Shown piece by piece: positions 1-10,759 of a DNA stretch of 64,000 nt (position 1 is its first letter; each line of letters opens with the position of its first letter). This DNA is from Entophlyctis helioformis (Eukaryota; Chytridiomycota; Chytridiomycetes; Chytridiales; Chytriomycetaceae): assembly GCA_025526915.1 (NCBI GenBank), contig JAHLKH010000114.1, positions 1-64,000 of the forward strand, read 5' to 3'. Below the pieces are notes generated by a model. The model was given only the letters and a program-made list of their open reading frames with translations, was not told the origin of the DNA and searched no databases. Made by a program: the position numbers and the translations under genes.

Positions 1-805
1 GTCTGCATCCCGTCCAAGCCGAGCCATGCGCCGTTTTCATCCTCCTCCTCGTCATCCACTCCCACTCCCACACACAATCCGGCTCCAGGCTCCGCTTCCG
101 CAGCAGCACAGGCGTTCGGCAGCAGTGGCAGCAGGAACAAACAGCCGTACGATCCGTTCGGTCTGCGCAACAAGAGCGTGTCGCCAGAGCAGGACAGACG
201 GCAGGCCGCACAGGCACGCGAGCGGCAGAGGCAGTACACGGAGGATCTGGATATCGAAAACGAGATGGCGCGGCGTCGTGCACACCAGTTGCGCCGGCTC
301 AACGCACAGACAGCACAGACAGCGCAGACGGGCCACAACTCTCAGCATCGGAAACGAAGCCAGCAGGCTGCTGCACACCAGCCGGTACAGACACAGGCAT
401 GGATACCGAGCGGTGGGCCAGGCGGGACACGGAGTGCTAGAGCGACCTCGCAGACACGGACACCGCGGCCGCTGTCACGGGGCACGGGCCGCATCATCGA
501 CGTCGCTCGCGAGTGCAGCCAGCGGGACGAGCGCGGCTTACACGCCGCGATCGAGTGTGTCGGGCGGGCGAGGGAGCACGGCCAGAGGGCGGTCGCAGAC
601 GCGGCCGTCGCATGCACAGACGGAGCCGCGCAGGTCGTCGACATCTGACCACCACCACAATCACTACCAACAGCAACAGCAGCAGCAACAACAACAACAG
701 CAGCAGCAGCAGCAGCAGCAGCCGGCCAAGTCGGCTCTCCTGGCGCGGCTGCGTGAGGTGGACCACGAAATCACGCAGCTCGCTCGCGACCTCTCGCTCT
801 ACTGA
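1..805 (+). CDS. 3' end of an unrecognised coiled-coil protein (5' end outside window)
   Basis: The frame is open from base 1, so the start lies upstream. Roughly residues 50-110 of the visible part are rich in Arg, Gln and Glu (a charged helix beginning SPEQDRRQAAQARERQRQ), which looks like a coiled coil. A Ser/Thr/Arg-rich stretch follows, then a pure Gln run from a CAR repeat at about 670-720, and a short helical tail ending DLSLY before TGA at 803-805. The charged helix is in frame 1 and the Gln run and tail are in frame 2, so the reading frame slips once between about 430 and 500. I do not recognise the family. A cytoskeletal or centrosomal coiled-coil protein would fit the composition, but nothing proves it. 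Confidence 0.5.
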   Translation, partial: SASRPSRAMRRFHPPPRHPLPLPHTIRLQAPLPQQHRRSAAVAAGTNSRTIRSVCATRACRQSRTDGRPHRHASGRGSTRRIWISKTRWRGVVHTSCAGSTHRQHRQRRRATTLSIGNEASRLLHTSRYRHRHGYRAVGQAGHGVLERPRRHGHRGRCHGARAASSTSLASAASGTSAAYTPRSSVSGGRGSTARGRSQTRPSHAQTEPRRSSTSDHHHNHYQQQQQQQQQQQQQQQQQQPAKSALLARLREVDHEITQLARDLSLY

Positions 806-870
806 CCCGACGCGACTCGATCCGACTCGACTCGACCCCACAATACACACAGGGCTGGGTCTGTCCCACC

Positions 871-918
871 ATTCACTCACTCACTCACTCACTCATTCAC
901 GCATTCACTCATTCATTC
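871..918. repeat. TCAC-type microsatellite
   Basis: A degenerate (TCAC)n tract lies in the short gap between two convergent genes. Confidence 0.8.
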
Positions 919-946
919 CCTGTCCAACCTGAGGAGGAGGAGGAGC

Positions 947-1129
947 TCACATGAAATCCTCTTCCAGCTCAGCGACGGAGCGACCGAGCGCCACGCCCTT
1001 GTTCGAGTACATGTGCTCGTCCTTGATGACGTTTTTATAGTCGCGCACCTCTTTCTCTTTCCGCTTCTCTTCAATGTACTTTTCGTGTGCGAGCCGCTGT
1101 GATGGGTCATACGGGTGTGGTGGTCAGCT

Positions 1130-1173
<44 letters not shown>

Positions 1174-2024
1174 GACCCACAAAACCAACACGCCAAACCA
1201 ACACTCACAGCCTGCTTCTCGGCCGACTGGCTGGCTTTCCGCTCCTCGCGGTTGCGCCGGATCTTTTCGTCGGCCAGGTCCGGGTTGCGCTCGACGCGCG
1301 TCTTGTTGAGGCGGTTGACAATCTCGTTGATGCGGGTGTTGACATGGATGCGTTTGACGACGCCCGGTTTGTGGAACGTCACCTGGCCCGTCTCCATGCC
1401 GGATGTTTTCTTGAGGTTGGACCACGGCGTGTAGATGATGGTGATGTTGTCCTTTTTGTTGCCTGTCCGAGCGGAAATGTGAATGAGTGAGAGTGAGCGA
1501 GTGCGAGAGTGTGCACCAGGATGGATGGATGGATGGACAGGCAGGCAGATAAGCACCCATACCTTCGATACTGTTGGCTTTGGTCAGCTGCGCCAGATCG
1601 ACGAGCAGCGCCTCGGGGATGTTGTCCCATGTCTGGCCCTTTTGCAGGCGCAGGTAGACGTGCGCCGAACTGAGCTTGTCAACGTGGAACCTGTCCGCCC
1701 GAGCCAGCCAGCCGGTGTGCGAGAGAGAGACAGAGAGTGAGCGTGTCAGCAGGGCCAGGCATGCAGGCATGCACACATGCACACATGCACACATGCACAT
1801 GCACACATGCAGGCTTGAACTCACCAGACGTCCTCCTCCCAGCCGTACTTGATGAGCTCCTCGTCTGTCAGCAGTTTGGCGGTCAGTCAGCCATCCAGTC
1901 AGTCCGTTGTGAGTTGGTGGACAAACAAGTGCAGCACCAGCCGCCACCCACTCTCAAACTTGTCCTTGCCCACGTAAATGAGGGCAGGCGGGTCGACGAC
2001 ATCGCTTGTGTGGTAGTAGACCAT
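947..2024 (-). CDS. JLP2: CCDC25 / JLP2 family NFACT-R (DUF814) protein
   Basis: Five exons on the minus strand: 2024-1952, 1864-1825, 1690-1563, 1462-1209 and 1096-947. They join in phase with GT/AG borders into 214 residues, against 208 in human CCDC25. The N-terminus [20 protein letters not shown], the core [15 protein letters not shown], the ANSIEG and [10 protein letters not shown] motifs and a Lys/Glu/Arg-rich helical tail match the family closely. The NFACT-R fold binds RNA or nucleic acid and is related to the ribosome-quality-control protein Rqc2. CCDC25 itself is reported as a DNA sensor in animals and yeast JLP2 is little characterised, so the role here is open. Introns 2 and 4 hold microsatellites. 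No frame breaks. Confidence 0.93.
1131..1171. repeat. (CA)n microsatellite in JLP2 intron 4
   Basis: About 20 uninterrupted CA units. On the transcribed strand this reads (TG)n, within the intron at 1097-1208. Confidence 0.95.
1757..1814. repeat. ACATGC-type minisatellite in JLP2 intron 2
   Basis: Tandem variants of ACATGCAC in the intron at 1826-1863 to 1691-1824. Confidence 0.8.
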
Positions 2025-2148
2025 AGCGGTTGTGTGTGAGGGCGTGCGAGAATTGCAAGTCGAAGAACGACAACAAATCCCATGAATATGTCACGTGACA
2101 CAATGACGGAAATGCATTTTCATTGACAGAGATGAGATGAGACGACCG

Positions 2149-2622
2149 CTAGCGGCCAGCCGACGATGGCCGGCTGTCAAAGGACGAGCGAGACGAAGCC
2201 GACGCCGACGCCGATGTGGAGGCCGACCCGAACCACGACGACCAGAAGGGTGCCGAAGCAGGGGCGGCAGACGGCGGCGGCAACGACGGCATGGTCACCG
2301 AGGTCGCAGACGACGACGACGACGACGAGGAAGAGGAAGAGGAAGGGGACGAGGCGGGCGAAAAGGCCGAGGGCAGCAGGCTGTAGATGGCCGAGAAGCT
2401 GGCGCGGGGCGGGGCCTCGTCGATGCTGTCACGGCTGCGGCTGCTGGCCGGGATGTCGAGCGACGGGCGGCCGTAGTTGCGGGGGCCGGTGTTGCCCTGC
2501 TGCGACGGCAGCGTCTGCTGCTGTGGTGAAGAAGCGTGCGAAGAGTGGTGCGATGGAGAGGTGGGCGAGTGCGGGTGCTGCGGCTTGGTGCGAGCGGCCA
2601 TGAGCATTCTGGAGACGTCCAT
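2149..2622 (-). CDS. Ser-rich hypothetical protein
   Basis: A 157-residue open frame from ATG at 2622 (MDVSRMLMAARTKPQHPHSP) to TAG at 2149. It is rich in Ser, Pro and Ala, with a Ser run of about 12 near residues 100-115. The segment SRSRDSIDEAPPRASFSAIY around residues 70-90 is the least repetitive part and has possible RxxS phosphorylation sites. The frame also extends upstream to 2736 without an ATG, so this start is preferred. I recognise no domain. It may be a fungus-specific disordered protein. The main support is the strong G/C third-position bias. Confidence 0.5.
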   Translation of the reverse strand: MDVSRMLMAARTKPQHPHSPTSPSHHSSHASSPQQQTLPSQQGNTGPRNYGRPSLDIPASSRSRDSIDEAPPRASFSAIYSLLPSAFSPASSPSSSSSSSSSSSSATSVTMPSLPPPSAAPASAPFWSSWFGSASTSASASASSRSSFDSRPSSAGR

Positions 2623-3237
2623 GGCAGGCGGGTGGAGGAGGAGTAGTGGTCTGGTAGTGGTAGTAGTAAGGCTGGCTTGGGCTGGTTGGCTGGCTTCAGG
2701 CGGTGTCTCTGCCGACGTGGTGCTTGGAGTGCGCAAACAGAAAGTAGCTCATGGAACAGACGGCGCAGGTCTGTCTATGTGTGTGTGTGGGACGCTGTCG
2801 GCTGTGTGCTGTGTGCTGTGCGAGGGGGTGGTTGCCAAGGCGGAAGGGAAGCAGGCGGATTGGTGGTGGTTGCCAAGGCGGAAGGCGTCGGATTGGTGAA
2901 GAAGGCGGAAAGCGGCGCAGGGCACGAGCACGCACGAGCACGCACGAGGGCACACGTGACCTGGTAAACATTCTTCCAGGTCTCCTCGTGTGACTGGGGT
3001 GAGTCGAGCGGGCTGTCTCTCTGTCTGCCAGCCTGTCTGTCTGTCGGCCAGCCTGTCTGTCTGTCTGCCAGCCTGTCTGGCCATCGCAGCAGTCCACTCT
3101 CAGCCGTCCACCCTGGCCATCAGAGCATCGCTTGCATCGCTTGCAGATGCCGAGCGACGAGATCTTTGTGGATGATCGCTTGAACTTTGCCCAGCGGCGA
3201 AACAAACGGAACGGCAGACTGCACAGCACAGCACGAC
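2623..3237. other. Divergent intergenic region with TCTG repeats
   Basis: About 615 bp between the starts of two divergent genes. It includes a degenerate TGTCTGTC/CAGCC repeat at 3011-3082 and GT-rich stretches. I see no convincing gene. Confidence 0.6.
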
Positions 3238-3777
3238 ATGAGCAGCACGACAGAGGAGCAGCAGCAGCAGCAGAGCACGAGCAGCACGCCGGCGTTTACG
3301 CTGCGGGCGGCCACAGCGGCAGACGTGCCGCTCATCCTGACGCTCATCAAGGAGCTGGCCGAGTTTGAGCGGCTGCTGGACCAGGTGACGGCGACCGAGG
3401 CCACGCTGGCGGCGTCGCTGTTTGGGCAAGGAGCGCCAACGGTCGGGTCGGCGCGGGTGCTGCTGGCCACGGAGACGGCGAGCGGCCAGACGGCGGGGTT
3501 TGCGCTGTACTTTTTCAACTTTTCGACGTTTGTGGGGCGGCCGGGGCTGTACCTCGAGGATCTGTATGTGCGGGACGGGTTCCGCGGACGCGGGCTGGGG
3601 CGGCAGGTGTTTGGAGAGCTGGGGAGGGTGGCGCGGGAGGCCGGGTGTGGGCGCATGGAGTGGGCGGTGCTGGACTGGAACAGCAAGGCGCGCGACTTTT
3701 ACGGCGGGCTGGGAGCGGCCGAGATGGACGGGTGGATCCTGTGCCGGCTGGCGGGGCGGGCGCTGGAGGCGATCTGA
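3238..3777 (+). CDS. GNAT acetyltransferase, diamine/thialysine (SAT1/SAT2-like)
   Basis: Single exon of 179 residues from ATG at 3238 (MSSTTEEQQQQQ), after a Gln-rich leader of about 25 residues. It carries the SAT-family signature: LRAATAADVPLILTLIKELA at the N-terminus, then YLEDLYVRDGFRGRGLG, where R-G-R-G-L-G is the acetyl-CoA pyrophosphate-binding motif, then WAVLDWNSKARDFYGGLGA near the C-terminus. Related enzymes transfer acetyl from acetyl-CoA to spermidine/spermine (SAT1) or thialysine (SAT2). The LDWN motif is typical of this group, but the exact substrate cannot be read from the sequence. Probably cytosolic. The frame is open 51 bases upstream without an ATG. Confidence 0.85.
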   Translation: MSSTTEEQQQQQSTSSTPAFTLRAATAADVPLILTLIKELAEFERLLDQVTATEATLAASLFGQGAPTVGSARVLLATETASGQTAGFALYFFNFSTFVGRPGLYLEDLYVRDGFRGRGLGRQVFGELGRVAREAGCGRMEWAVLDWNSKARDFYGGLGAAEMDGWILCRLAGRALEAI

Positions 3778-4124
3778 GCAGGAGGAGTCGGTCGGTGTGG
3801 GAGTGTGTGTGTGGTTGTGGAGTAGTAGGGCAGAGAGTGGGAGTGTCAAGCCGCTCAAGTGTGGCGGTGGGAGTGGCTGTGGCTGGCTGTCCATGAATGG
3901 CTGTCCACGAGAGTGCGGACAAATACACGGCCCGCTGAGGGTGCTTCTGCTCCAACCAACCAACCAACCAAGCAGGCAGGCAGGCAGGCAGGCAGAAGCG
4001 GCCAAGTTTTCTTGCCTTGAGCTCTCTCTGCTCTCTCTCGCTCTGCCCAGTCTCTCTGCCCAGTCTCTCTGCCAAGACTCTCTGCTCTCTCTGCTCTCTC
4101 TAGACTCTCTCTAGACTCTCTGGA
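3778..4124. other. Intergenic region with CAAC/GGCA and CTCT-rich tracts
   Basis: Contains (CAAC)n and (GGCA)n at about 3953-3994 and a pyrimidine-rich CTCTCTG tract at 4018-4120 immediately before the next ATG. The latter looks like a fungal CT-rich core promoter or 5' leader. Confidence 0.6.
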
Positions 4125-6029
4125 ATGGCACCGCCGCTGCACCTGGACTGCGCTGCGCTGCCTGCGCTGCCTGCGCTGTCTTGTGTGTCTGCTCTGCCCG
4201 CACTGCCCACGCAGGCCTCTCCAGCCACGCCGCCCTCTCCAGCCGTGCGTGCACAGGCGCCCGCCATTCAAGCCGCCATTCAAGCCAGCGACACCCACAA
4301 CCACCCCCAAGACGACGTCGACACTCCCGCTCAGTCCCTCTCGCTCCCGTTCGACTGCCTGCTGTCGGCCGCCATGCGCTGCGCTGCCCCTGCGTCTGCT
4401 CCTGCATCTGCCCCTGCGTCTGCGCCTGACAGAGCCCCGTCCCCGGCCCTGCCACCGCCTCCCTCGGCTTCCATCGATGCCTCGCTCGCCCACACCAGCC
4501 GCTCGCTCGGGTCCCTGCCACCGCCTTTGCCGCCGCTGCCTGCTACCCTCGCAGACGCTGTCGTGGTAGACACTCCATCAGACACTCCATCAGACTCTTC
4601 CACTGATGCCCTCGCCACCCTCGCCGCTCTGGCCACCACCACCACCACGGCATCTTCAACATCAACGTCACCTTCAACCTCGTCAATGGCCCACCGGCCG
4701 TCGCTTGTCCTGACCCCCAGCAGCAGCACCAGAAGCACGTTGGACAGGCACCAGGACCGCCGGCCTGCCGCTCCGGTATCCAACCTGTGGGACAGCCACC
4801 CGCACCGCCATGTCGCTCACACTGGGCCGACCGCCGCTCAGATGCACGAGCACGCCATGACCGATCGCCACTGCTTCCTGCCGCCCATCATCCGCTCAAT
4901 GTCGCCATCGCCGCTGCCCAGCAGCCACCACCACCACCACGTGAGCCACCACGTGAACCACCAGCACCAGCACCACGCCGTCCCGTTCCATCCGCATATC
5001 CACAACTACGCCGCCTACAACCAGCACCAACCACAAGTGCACACCAGCCAGGCGCAGGAATCGTCTCCGTACAGCCCGCACCAGCAGCAGCACGAGCCAT
5101 ATGCATTCCAACAACAGCAGCAGCAGCAGCCCCAGCACCATCCGCTGTATGCCCAGTATCTGCAGCCCGCCGCCCCTACTCCCGCTCTTCCGGCCCGACA
5201 TTCGGCATACAACCGCCCGCAGCATGGATACCATCACCAGCCCTATGCCCACCAGCACGATCGTGCATGGGAGTATCAGGGCCAGCAGCAGCAGCAGCAG
5301 CAGCAGCAACCACAGCAGATGCAGAGTGAGCATCGCGTCGACGACCACACGCGCCAGTTTCCTGTGTATCATGCAGGCACGGACAAGCCATACCAAAGCA
5401 ACAACAACACTACCCGTCAGAACACAATCTCTCACGCCTACCCCGAGCTCGACCACACGGATGAGCATGCCGAGTCAGAAGACATGGGTGCTGGGCACGG
5501 ACAGCCAGGCATGTCCAAGCGACGGGGCGTGTTTCCGTGCACGTTTGACGGCTGCAACCGCAAGTTTACGCGCAAGTACAACCTGGAAGCGCACCTGCGC
5601 AGCCATTTCGGTAAGCTGCTGCTGAAACAGCCACCACCATCACCTCACCCCATCTCGCTCTTGCATGCATCGTCCAACTCCTAACCCCGCTGCGAACCGT
5701 GTGCACAACCCGCGGCAGACGAGCGGCCGTATGTCTGTACCCTGTGCCCGGCGAGCTTCTCGCGGCAGCACGACCTCAAGCGGCACACCTCGTCGGTGCA
5801 CGAGCGGCAGCGCAAGTACGGCCCGTGCGCGCACTGCCGCTCCGTGTTTCTCCGGTCCGATGCGTACAAGCGCCATGTCGTGAGCTGCATGTCCAAGCAC
5901 CAGATGCTGCGCGTCCAGGGCGACAACTTTGTGCTGACGCCCGACTCGGCCACGTCGACACTGTCTGCCTCCATGGCGGCGTCTGCGTCGGTGTCTGCGT
6001 CTGCGTCAGTGTCGGGTGGTGGCGCATAA
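4125..6029 (+). CDS. Crz1-like C2H2 zinc-finger transcription factor, paralogue 1
   Basis: Two exons, 4125-5610 and 5719-6029, joined in phase (CATTTCG|AC GAG) into 598 residues. The N-terminal 450 residues are low complexity (Ala/Pro/Ser, then His- and Gln-rich). The DNA-binding part is C-terminal. Finger 1 (about 471-495) contains GCNRKFTRKYNLEAHLRSH. Finger 2 (about 503-525) contains CPASFSRQHDLKRH. A third, non-canonical C-x2-C-x12-H-x3-C finger (about 533-553) reads CAHCRSVFLRSDAYKRH. The RKYNL...H / RQHDLKRH pair resembles calcineurin-responsive Crz1/Prz1 factors, which act in the nucleus in Ca2+ and stress responses; the Ca2+ link is inference. The intron interrupts the inter-finger linker. 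Two paralogues follow directly downstream. Confidence 0.85.
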
Positions 6030-6345
6030 TCGCCCAACGAGTCTGCAAAGAATAATAAAAGCGGCTGTAGAAGACCAACAAGGAGTATCGCCGGATGTGT
6101 CCGCCGGCTGCACCCACGCCTCTGCTCCACAGGGCGGGCCGTGTTTCACCTGGTCGTTTTTTGCGGCATTGTGCACTCAAGCCTCCACAGGCGCTACTTC
6201 GCCTCCATTCCAAATCGAGCGCAGCCGTGATAGTCTGTCCTGCCTGTCCTGCCTGTCCTGCCTCCCGCCTGTTCTGCTTGCACGCACACAACACTCACAG
6301 ACAGCCATCTACATGTACGTGCATGGCAGCGTCTGTCTGTCTGCC

Positions 6346-6378
<33 letters not shown>

Positions 6379-6583
6379 GCGTGCCTGCCCGCCCGCCTGC
6401 CTGCCAAGCTGACCCCCCGCTGTGCTCGCTGCACGTGTGCGTACAAACACCTGGTGCACACTCGCATGGATGCACACTCGCATGGATGCACGGACGCTTG
6501 CCTGGTGCACACCCGCCACGCCAACCACGCCAACCACGCCTACAACCACAGCCAAGCCGGCGCACCAGTAGACCGCCACGCAC
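6030..6583. other. Intergenic region with tetranucleotide repeats
   Basis: About 550 bp between two zinc-finger genes. It holds TCCTGCCTG repeats at about 6238-6270, a (TCTG)n/(CCTG)n tract at 6331-6406 and CATGGATGCAC repeats at about 6465-6500. I see no further gene. Confidence 0.6.
6331..6406. repeat. (TCTG)n microsatellite
   Basis: Near-perfect tetranucleotide tract about 180 bp upstream of the second zinc-finger gene. Confidence 0.9.
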
Positions 6584-9500
6584 ATGGACCCTGCCAGCCT
6601 GCCCCCGCAGCATGCCGTGTCCACGTCAACGTCCGCGTCCGCATCATCCTTGCTCCAGTCGGCCGGCCGTGGACCAGAAAGCGCTGCAAGCGCTGCAAGC
6701 ACGGCAAGCATTGCGGCCGACCGCCACAGCCTCGTCGGCACCAAGGACGCCGGCGCGGCCGTGCAGCAGACCGAGCCGCTGCACCGCTACCCGCACTTCC
6801 AGCCCACGCCCTCGGACGACGGCAGCACGGTCTTGGACTCGCTGCCGCTGCCGCCACCCGCCTCGCGCTCCGGCCCGATGCTGACCAGCAGCCTTGGCAC
6901 CGGCGCTTCGAACGCTTCGAATGCTGCCAACGGTTCCACCGCTGCCGCCACACACGGCGGCGTCTACAGCAGCACCGACGCCCACGGCAACAGCGCACTG
7001 CCCGACGGATCGCATGCTGCTGCGGCTACTGCGACTGCGGCTGCGACTGCGGCTGCCACTGCGCTCGACGGCCAGCAGCTGCCGTTCTCGCTGTGGGATA
7101 TGGATTTCCCGAACCTGTTTCCGTCGCCACCTGTGCAGCCGTTCCTGCCGCTGCCACTTGAAGGCCCCTTTGCCGTGCACGGTGCGTACCTGCAGCCGCC
7201 GCCGCAGCATCAACAGCAGCAGCAACAGCAACAACAACAGCAGCAACAACAACCACACGCGGCCTTGGGCCTGCTGAACGGCATCGGATCGCACGTCCAG
7301 GTGCCCGTCGCGCTCGAGTGGTCGCTGTGGCCCGGCTTCGCGTTTGACCTCAACTTGGCAACCGACTTTGCCGTGCCGCTTGCGTATCCGGCCATTGCAG
7401 ACACGAGCGCAAGTGGCATGACGTCGGTGCAGGATGCCGGTGCCGGTGCGACTGCGGGTGCTGGCGCCGGTGCCGCTCTGGCGAGCGATCCGCTGGCTGT
7501 CGCTGCCGCTGTGGCTGCCGTGGCGGCGTCCAAGCTCGAACACTCGGATGCAGGCGTGGCTACACAGGCTGACGCCTCGAGCACAGGCAGTGGCAATGGC
7601 AATGGCAGCGGCATTACTTCTACGGCTGCTATGGCTCTTGATGCGGCAGAGACCATGGCGGGGATCGACCATGGCAAGCCGTCGGCACACTCGTCGGCTC
7701 GCTCGCCGTGGGCGACTGCCATCGATCCGTCGGCAGAGGCCTTGGCAGTCGCTGCTCTGGCCGACGCTGCAGAGGTGCACAACCAGCCGCAACGGCCGCA
7801 CATGGAGCAGCAACAGCAACAACAACAGCAGACGCCTCGCTACTCTTACAGCGCGTCGTCGTTGGACAACCCGTCGCCGCTTCCGCAGCTGCAGTCGCTC
7901 CACCCACAGAACCGGCCCGTGTCGGCCATGTCCATGTCGTCGTCCGTGTCGACGCCCATGTCCGTGCTGCCGACTCTGCATCCAGGCGGCACCACGCCTC
8001 TGGCACGTCCGCGATCGCCGCCATCGCACAACCATGCCAGCCCGGCTCTTCGGCAGTCGATGCATCTCATGCCCCCACAACATCAACAGCACCAGCACCA
8101 GCAGCAGCCTTATCAACACGATCCGTACGCGAATGGCGCGTATCCCGGCCAGCAGCAGCAGCAGCCGTATGGCTACATGGGGCATGAAGATATCCGGCAG
8201 TCTTACCCTCAGCCGCCGCCGCCACACCACCACCAGCAGCAACAGCAGCAGCAGCAGCAGCCTCCTCGGGGACCTCAGCATCAGGGACAGTACGCGCACG
8301 ATACGCGCTACCACGCCCCGCAACAGGGCCATGGCGCTTACTCGCCCCATAACGCCCCTATCGCTGCCCCCGTCGCCACTGTCAACGGCAACCACCGTTC
8401 GCCTTACACGCGGCAGATGGATGATCCGCAACAACACGCACACGCGCACACGCAGCAGCAACAGCAGGGCTATGCACCGCAATACCAGCATCCACAACAT
8501 CCACAACATCCACAGTACCAGCAGTCGGCGTATCAGCCGAACCACGCGTTTGCTGACGCGGCAGCCGTGCCAGGTACGTGGCAACGACAACCACAACAGC
8601 AACAACAGCAACAACAGCAGCAACAGCAGCAACAGCATCACTACCCGCAGCAGCAACAGCAGCAGCATAGCCAGCAGCAACAGCAAAAGGGCCAGCACGA
8701 GATCGATGACATGGATCCGCGGTTCATGGGCCGCGTGTACGTGGATGAGCGCGGGACGGTCGTGTTGACGGGATACCATTGCCAAGGCTGCAGGTGTCGC
8801 GAGACACACGTGCCTACCGTGCCTACCGTGCCAACTGCTTCGCCCATGCCAGCCGTGGGCTCGGCGGCGTACCCGGTGTTCCACGTGCCGGCGCACGAGG
8901 GCGGTGTGTTGCCGACCCGTGGGCGTGGCCGGGGCCGTGGACGCGGAGTGCTGCGCAGTGGGAGCGGACGCGGTGGTGGTGTTAGTGGCGGTGGTGGCGG
9001 TATGATGACGACAGCCGTGGCATCGGTGGCGTCGGTCATGGCTGGGCGGCAAGCGAGCGCAAGCGAGGTCGAGGCCGTCAAAGAGAAGGAGCGCGATGGC
9101 CGGACGCCTGGCACGCCGAGCGGTGCCGGGGCCGAGGGCGAGGAGATACGGCGGCCCGAGTCGTCTGCGTCGACGGTTTCTGGCGTGTCGGTTAGCGGTG
9201 GTGGTGGTGGTGGTGGTGGCGTCACGCCCGGACGCGCGCGTGGTGATGACGCGAGCCAGACTGCGGTCGGTCGGACACCGCCGCCGCCACCGCCGCCGCT
9301 GTTGCCGCCACTGCAATCGCGTCGGTCACTGAACACGGTGCCGAGCGTCTCGCCGCGCACGCACGCAGGAAGCGACGCGACGATGCCAGACGCGACGGGT
9401 CGCAGCATCAAGCGACCGCGTGAACGGTCCGTAGATCATGGGTCTGACCGGCATGCACTCCACCACGCACAGCACTCGGAAGGCGTCTCGGGAACCCAGT

Positions 9501-10480
9501 CGGAGCATGACGACCACCACCGGCCAGCCGCAGACGCGGATGCCGGCGACCGCAGACACGACCGCCGGACGCGCGAACCCGAGGACGGCGACGACGACCT
9601 GGACGATGACGGCCCCCACCACGACGGCGAAGGCGACGAATACGACGAAGACGACGACGAGCTCGGCGAAGAGATTGACGATCCCGACGACCCGGGCGAG
9701 CCCGTGTACGACGAGCACGGCAACATCATCTCGCACAAACGCAAACGCATCCGTATCCGCGCACACTTTATCTTCACATGCTCCGTCAAGGGCTGCGACC
9801 GCACGTTTACGCGCAAGTACAATCTCGATGCGCATCTGCGCAGCCATGAGGATATCCGGCCCTACGGCTGCGACGCGTGCGACCGGCGGTTTTCGCGCAA
9901 GCATGATCTGAACCGGCATGTGTCGAGCGTGCACGACCGGTTTAGGCGCTACGGCCCGTGCCCACACTGTCGCTCCGAGTTTCTCAGGTCGGATGCGTTC
10001 AAGCGGCATTTGTTGAGCTGTCATGCCAAGAACGGCGGGAGTGAGGGGGATCTGCCGCCCATGCCGCCGCCGTTGCCGTTGCCGGCGCCTGGCAGCATCT
10101 ACCAGGCGAGACTGAACGCCGCCGCCGCCGCTGCTGCCCCTACTGCAGTGGGCAGTGTCAATGCTACTGTGATGGGCAGTGACAGCGGTGTCCTTGGCGG
10201 AGGTGGTGGTGTCAGTGGCGGAGGTGCTGATGGCTCGATCGGCATGCAGGGCCAGCACGGCGGGCCGGTGTACGCACAGCACGGCCAGCACGGCCAACAC
10301 GGCCAACGCGGACGTCCCGGGTTCGCGTCGCAGCCAGCGGGACAGCCGCATCTGGTGGGCGTGCCGTACCATGCTGGATATGCGCCGCCACAGCCGCCAC
10401 ATGGCGGATACCATCCAGCGCCATCAGGGCCATCGGGGCAGTCGGGGCCGTCCACCTACGCCCCGCCGCGAATGCAATAA
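6584..10480 (+). CDS. Crz1-like C2H2 zinc-finger transcription factor, paralogue 2 (1298 aa)
   Basis: One uninterrupted frame of 1298 codons from ATG (MDPASLPPQHAVSTST) to TAA. Most of it is disordered: Gln runs near residues 210-222, 405-412, 550-560 and 670-700, Gly-rich patches near 785-880, a Pro run near 905, and an acidic Asp/Glu segment near 1000-1045 that could be an activation domain. The C-terminal DNA-binding block has finger 1 (about 1066-1088, CDRTFTRKYNLDAHLRSH), finger 2 (about 1095-1117, CDRRFSRKHDLNRH) and the C2HC third finger (about 1125-1146, CPHCRSEFLRSDAFKRH). A basic stretch KRKRIRIR just before finger 1 may be a nuclear localisation signal. The finger order matches the flanking paralogues. 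Confidence 0.88.
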   Translation: MDPASLPPQHAVSTSTSASASSLLQSAGRGPESAASAASTASIAADRHSLVGTKDAGAAVQQTEPLHRYPHFQPTPSDDGSTVLDSLPLPPPASRSGPMLTSSLGTGASNASNAANGSTAAATHGGVYSSTDAHGNSALPDGSHAAAATATAAATAAATALDGQQLPFSLWDMDFPNLFPSPPVQPFLPLPLEGPFAVHGAYLQPPPQHQQQQQQQQQQQQQQPHAALGLLNGIGSHVQVPVALEWSLWPGFAFDLNLATDFAVPLAYPAIADTSASGMTSVQDAGAGATAGAGAGAALASDPLAVAAAVAAVAASKLEHSDAGVATQADASSTGSGNGNGSGITSTAAMALDAAETMAGIDHGKPSAHSSARSPWATAIDPSAEALAVAALADAAEVHNQPQRPHMEQQQQQQQQTPRYSYSASSLDNPSPLPQLQSLHPQNRPVSAMSMSSSVSTPMSVLPTLHPGGTTPLARPRSPPSHNHASPALRQSMHLMPPQHQQHQHQQQPYQHDPYANGAYPGQQQQQPYGYMGHEDIRQSYPQPPPPHHHQQQQQQQQQPPRGPQHQGQYAHDTRYHAPQQGHGAYSPHNAPIAAPVATVNGNHRSPYTRQMDDPQQHAHAHTQQQQQGYAPQYQHPQHPQHPQYQQSAYQPNHAFADAAAVPGTWQRQPQQQQQQQQQQQQQQHHYPQQQQQQHSQQQQQKGQHEIDDMDPRFMGRVYVDERGTVVLTGYHCQGCRCRETHVPTVPTVPTASPMPAVGSAAYPVFHVPAHEGGVLPTRGRGRGRGRGVLRSGSGRGGGVSGGGGGMMTTAVASVASVMAGRQASASEVEAVKEKERDGRTPGTPSGAGAEGEEIRRPESSASTVSGVSVSGGGGGGGGVTPGRARGDDASQTAVGRTPPPPPPPLLPPLQSRRSLNTVPSVSPRTHAGSDATMPDATGRSIKRPRERSVDHGSDRHALHHAQHSEGVSGTQSEHDDHHRPAADADAGDRRHDRRTREPEDGDDDLDDDGPHHDGEGDEYDEDDDELGEEIDDPDDPGEPVYDEHGNIISHKRKRIRIRAHFIFTCSVKGCDRTFTRKYNLDAHLRSHEDIRPYGCDACDRRFSRKHDLNRHVSSVHDRFRRYGPCPHCRSEFLRSDAFKRHLLSCHAKNGGSEGDLPPMPPPLPLPAPGSIYQARLNAAAAAAAPTAVGSVNATVMGSDSGVLGGGGGVSGGGADGSIGMQGQHGGPVYAQHGQHGQHGQRGRPGFASQPAGQPHLVGVPYHAGYAPPQPPHGGYHPAPSGPSGQSGPSTYAPPRMQ

Positions 10481-10759
10481 AGCGCCCGTTGTGTTGCCAC
10501 TGCCCAGCCTCATCAATGCCCGCTCCGTCGCCCATGCCCGCCCAGCAGCATCGGTGCGGTGCACAAGCGTCTCTGTGCAACGTATGCCGCACCTGCACCC
10601 TCCGCCCGCCCCCTCCCGAGCTTGGGGCGTTTTCGGCGTTTTCGGCGTGTCACTGCCCGGCCGCCCTCTCCTCTCTCTCCTCTCCTCCGACACCCGCCGG
10701 GACGCACTTGAAGCAGGCAGCACCCGAGCGACTGCCCTGCACACGGCCGAGTCGCACCC

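Noticed and set aside
2696..3229. 177-codon minus-strand frame with Cys/Arg-rich product
   Set aside because: It spans the TCTG repeats and the 5' end of the acetyltransferase region, and lacks a domain, good codon bias and an independent start.
6644..9316. 890-codon minus-strand open frame
   Set aside because: Antisense of the second zinc-finger gene. The Leu runs are the complement of its CAG repeats.
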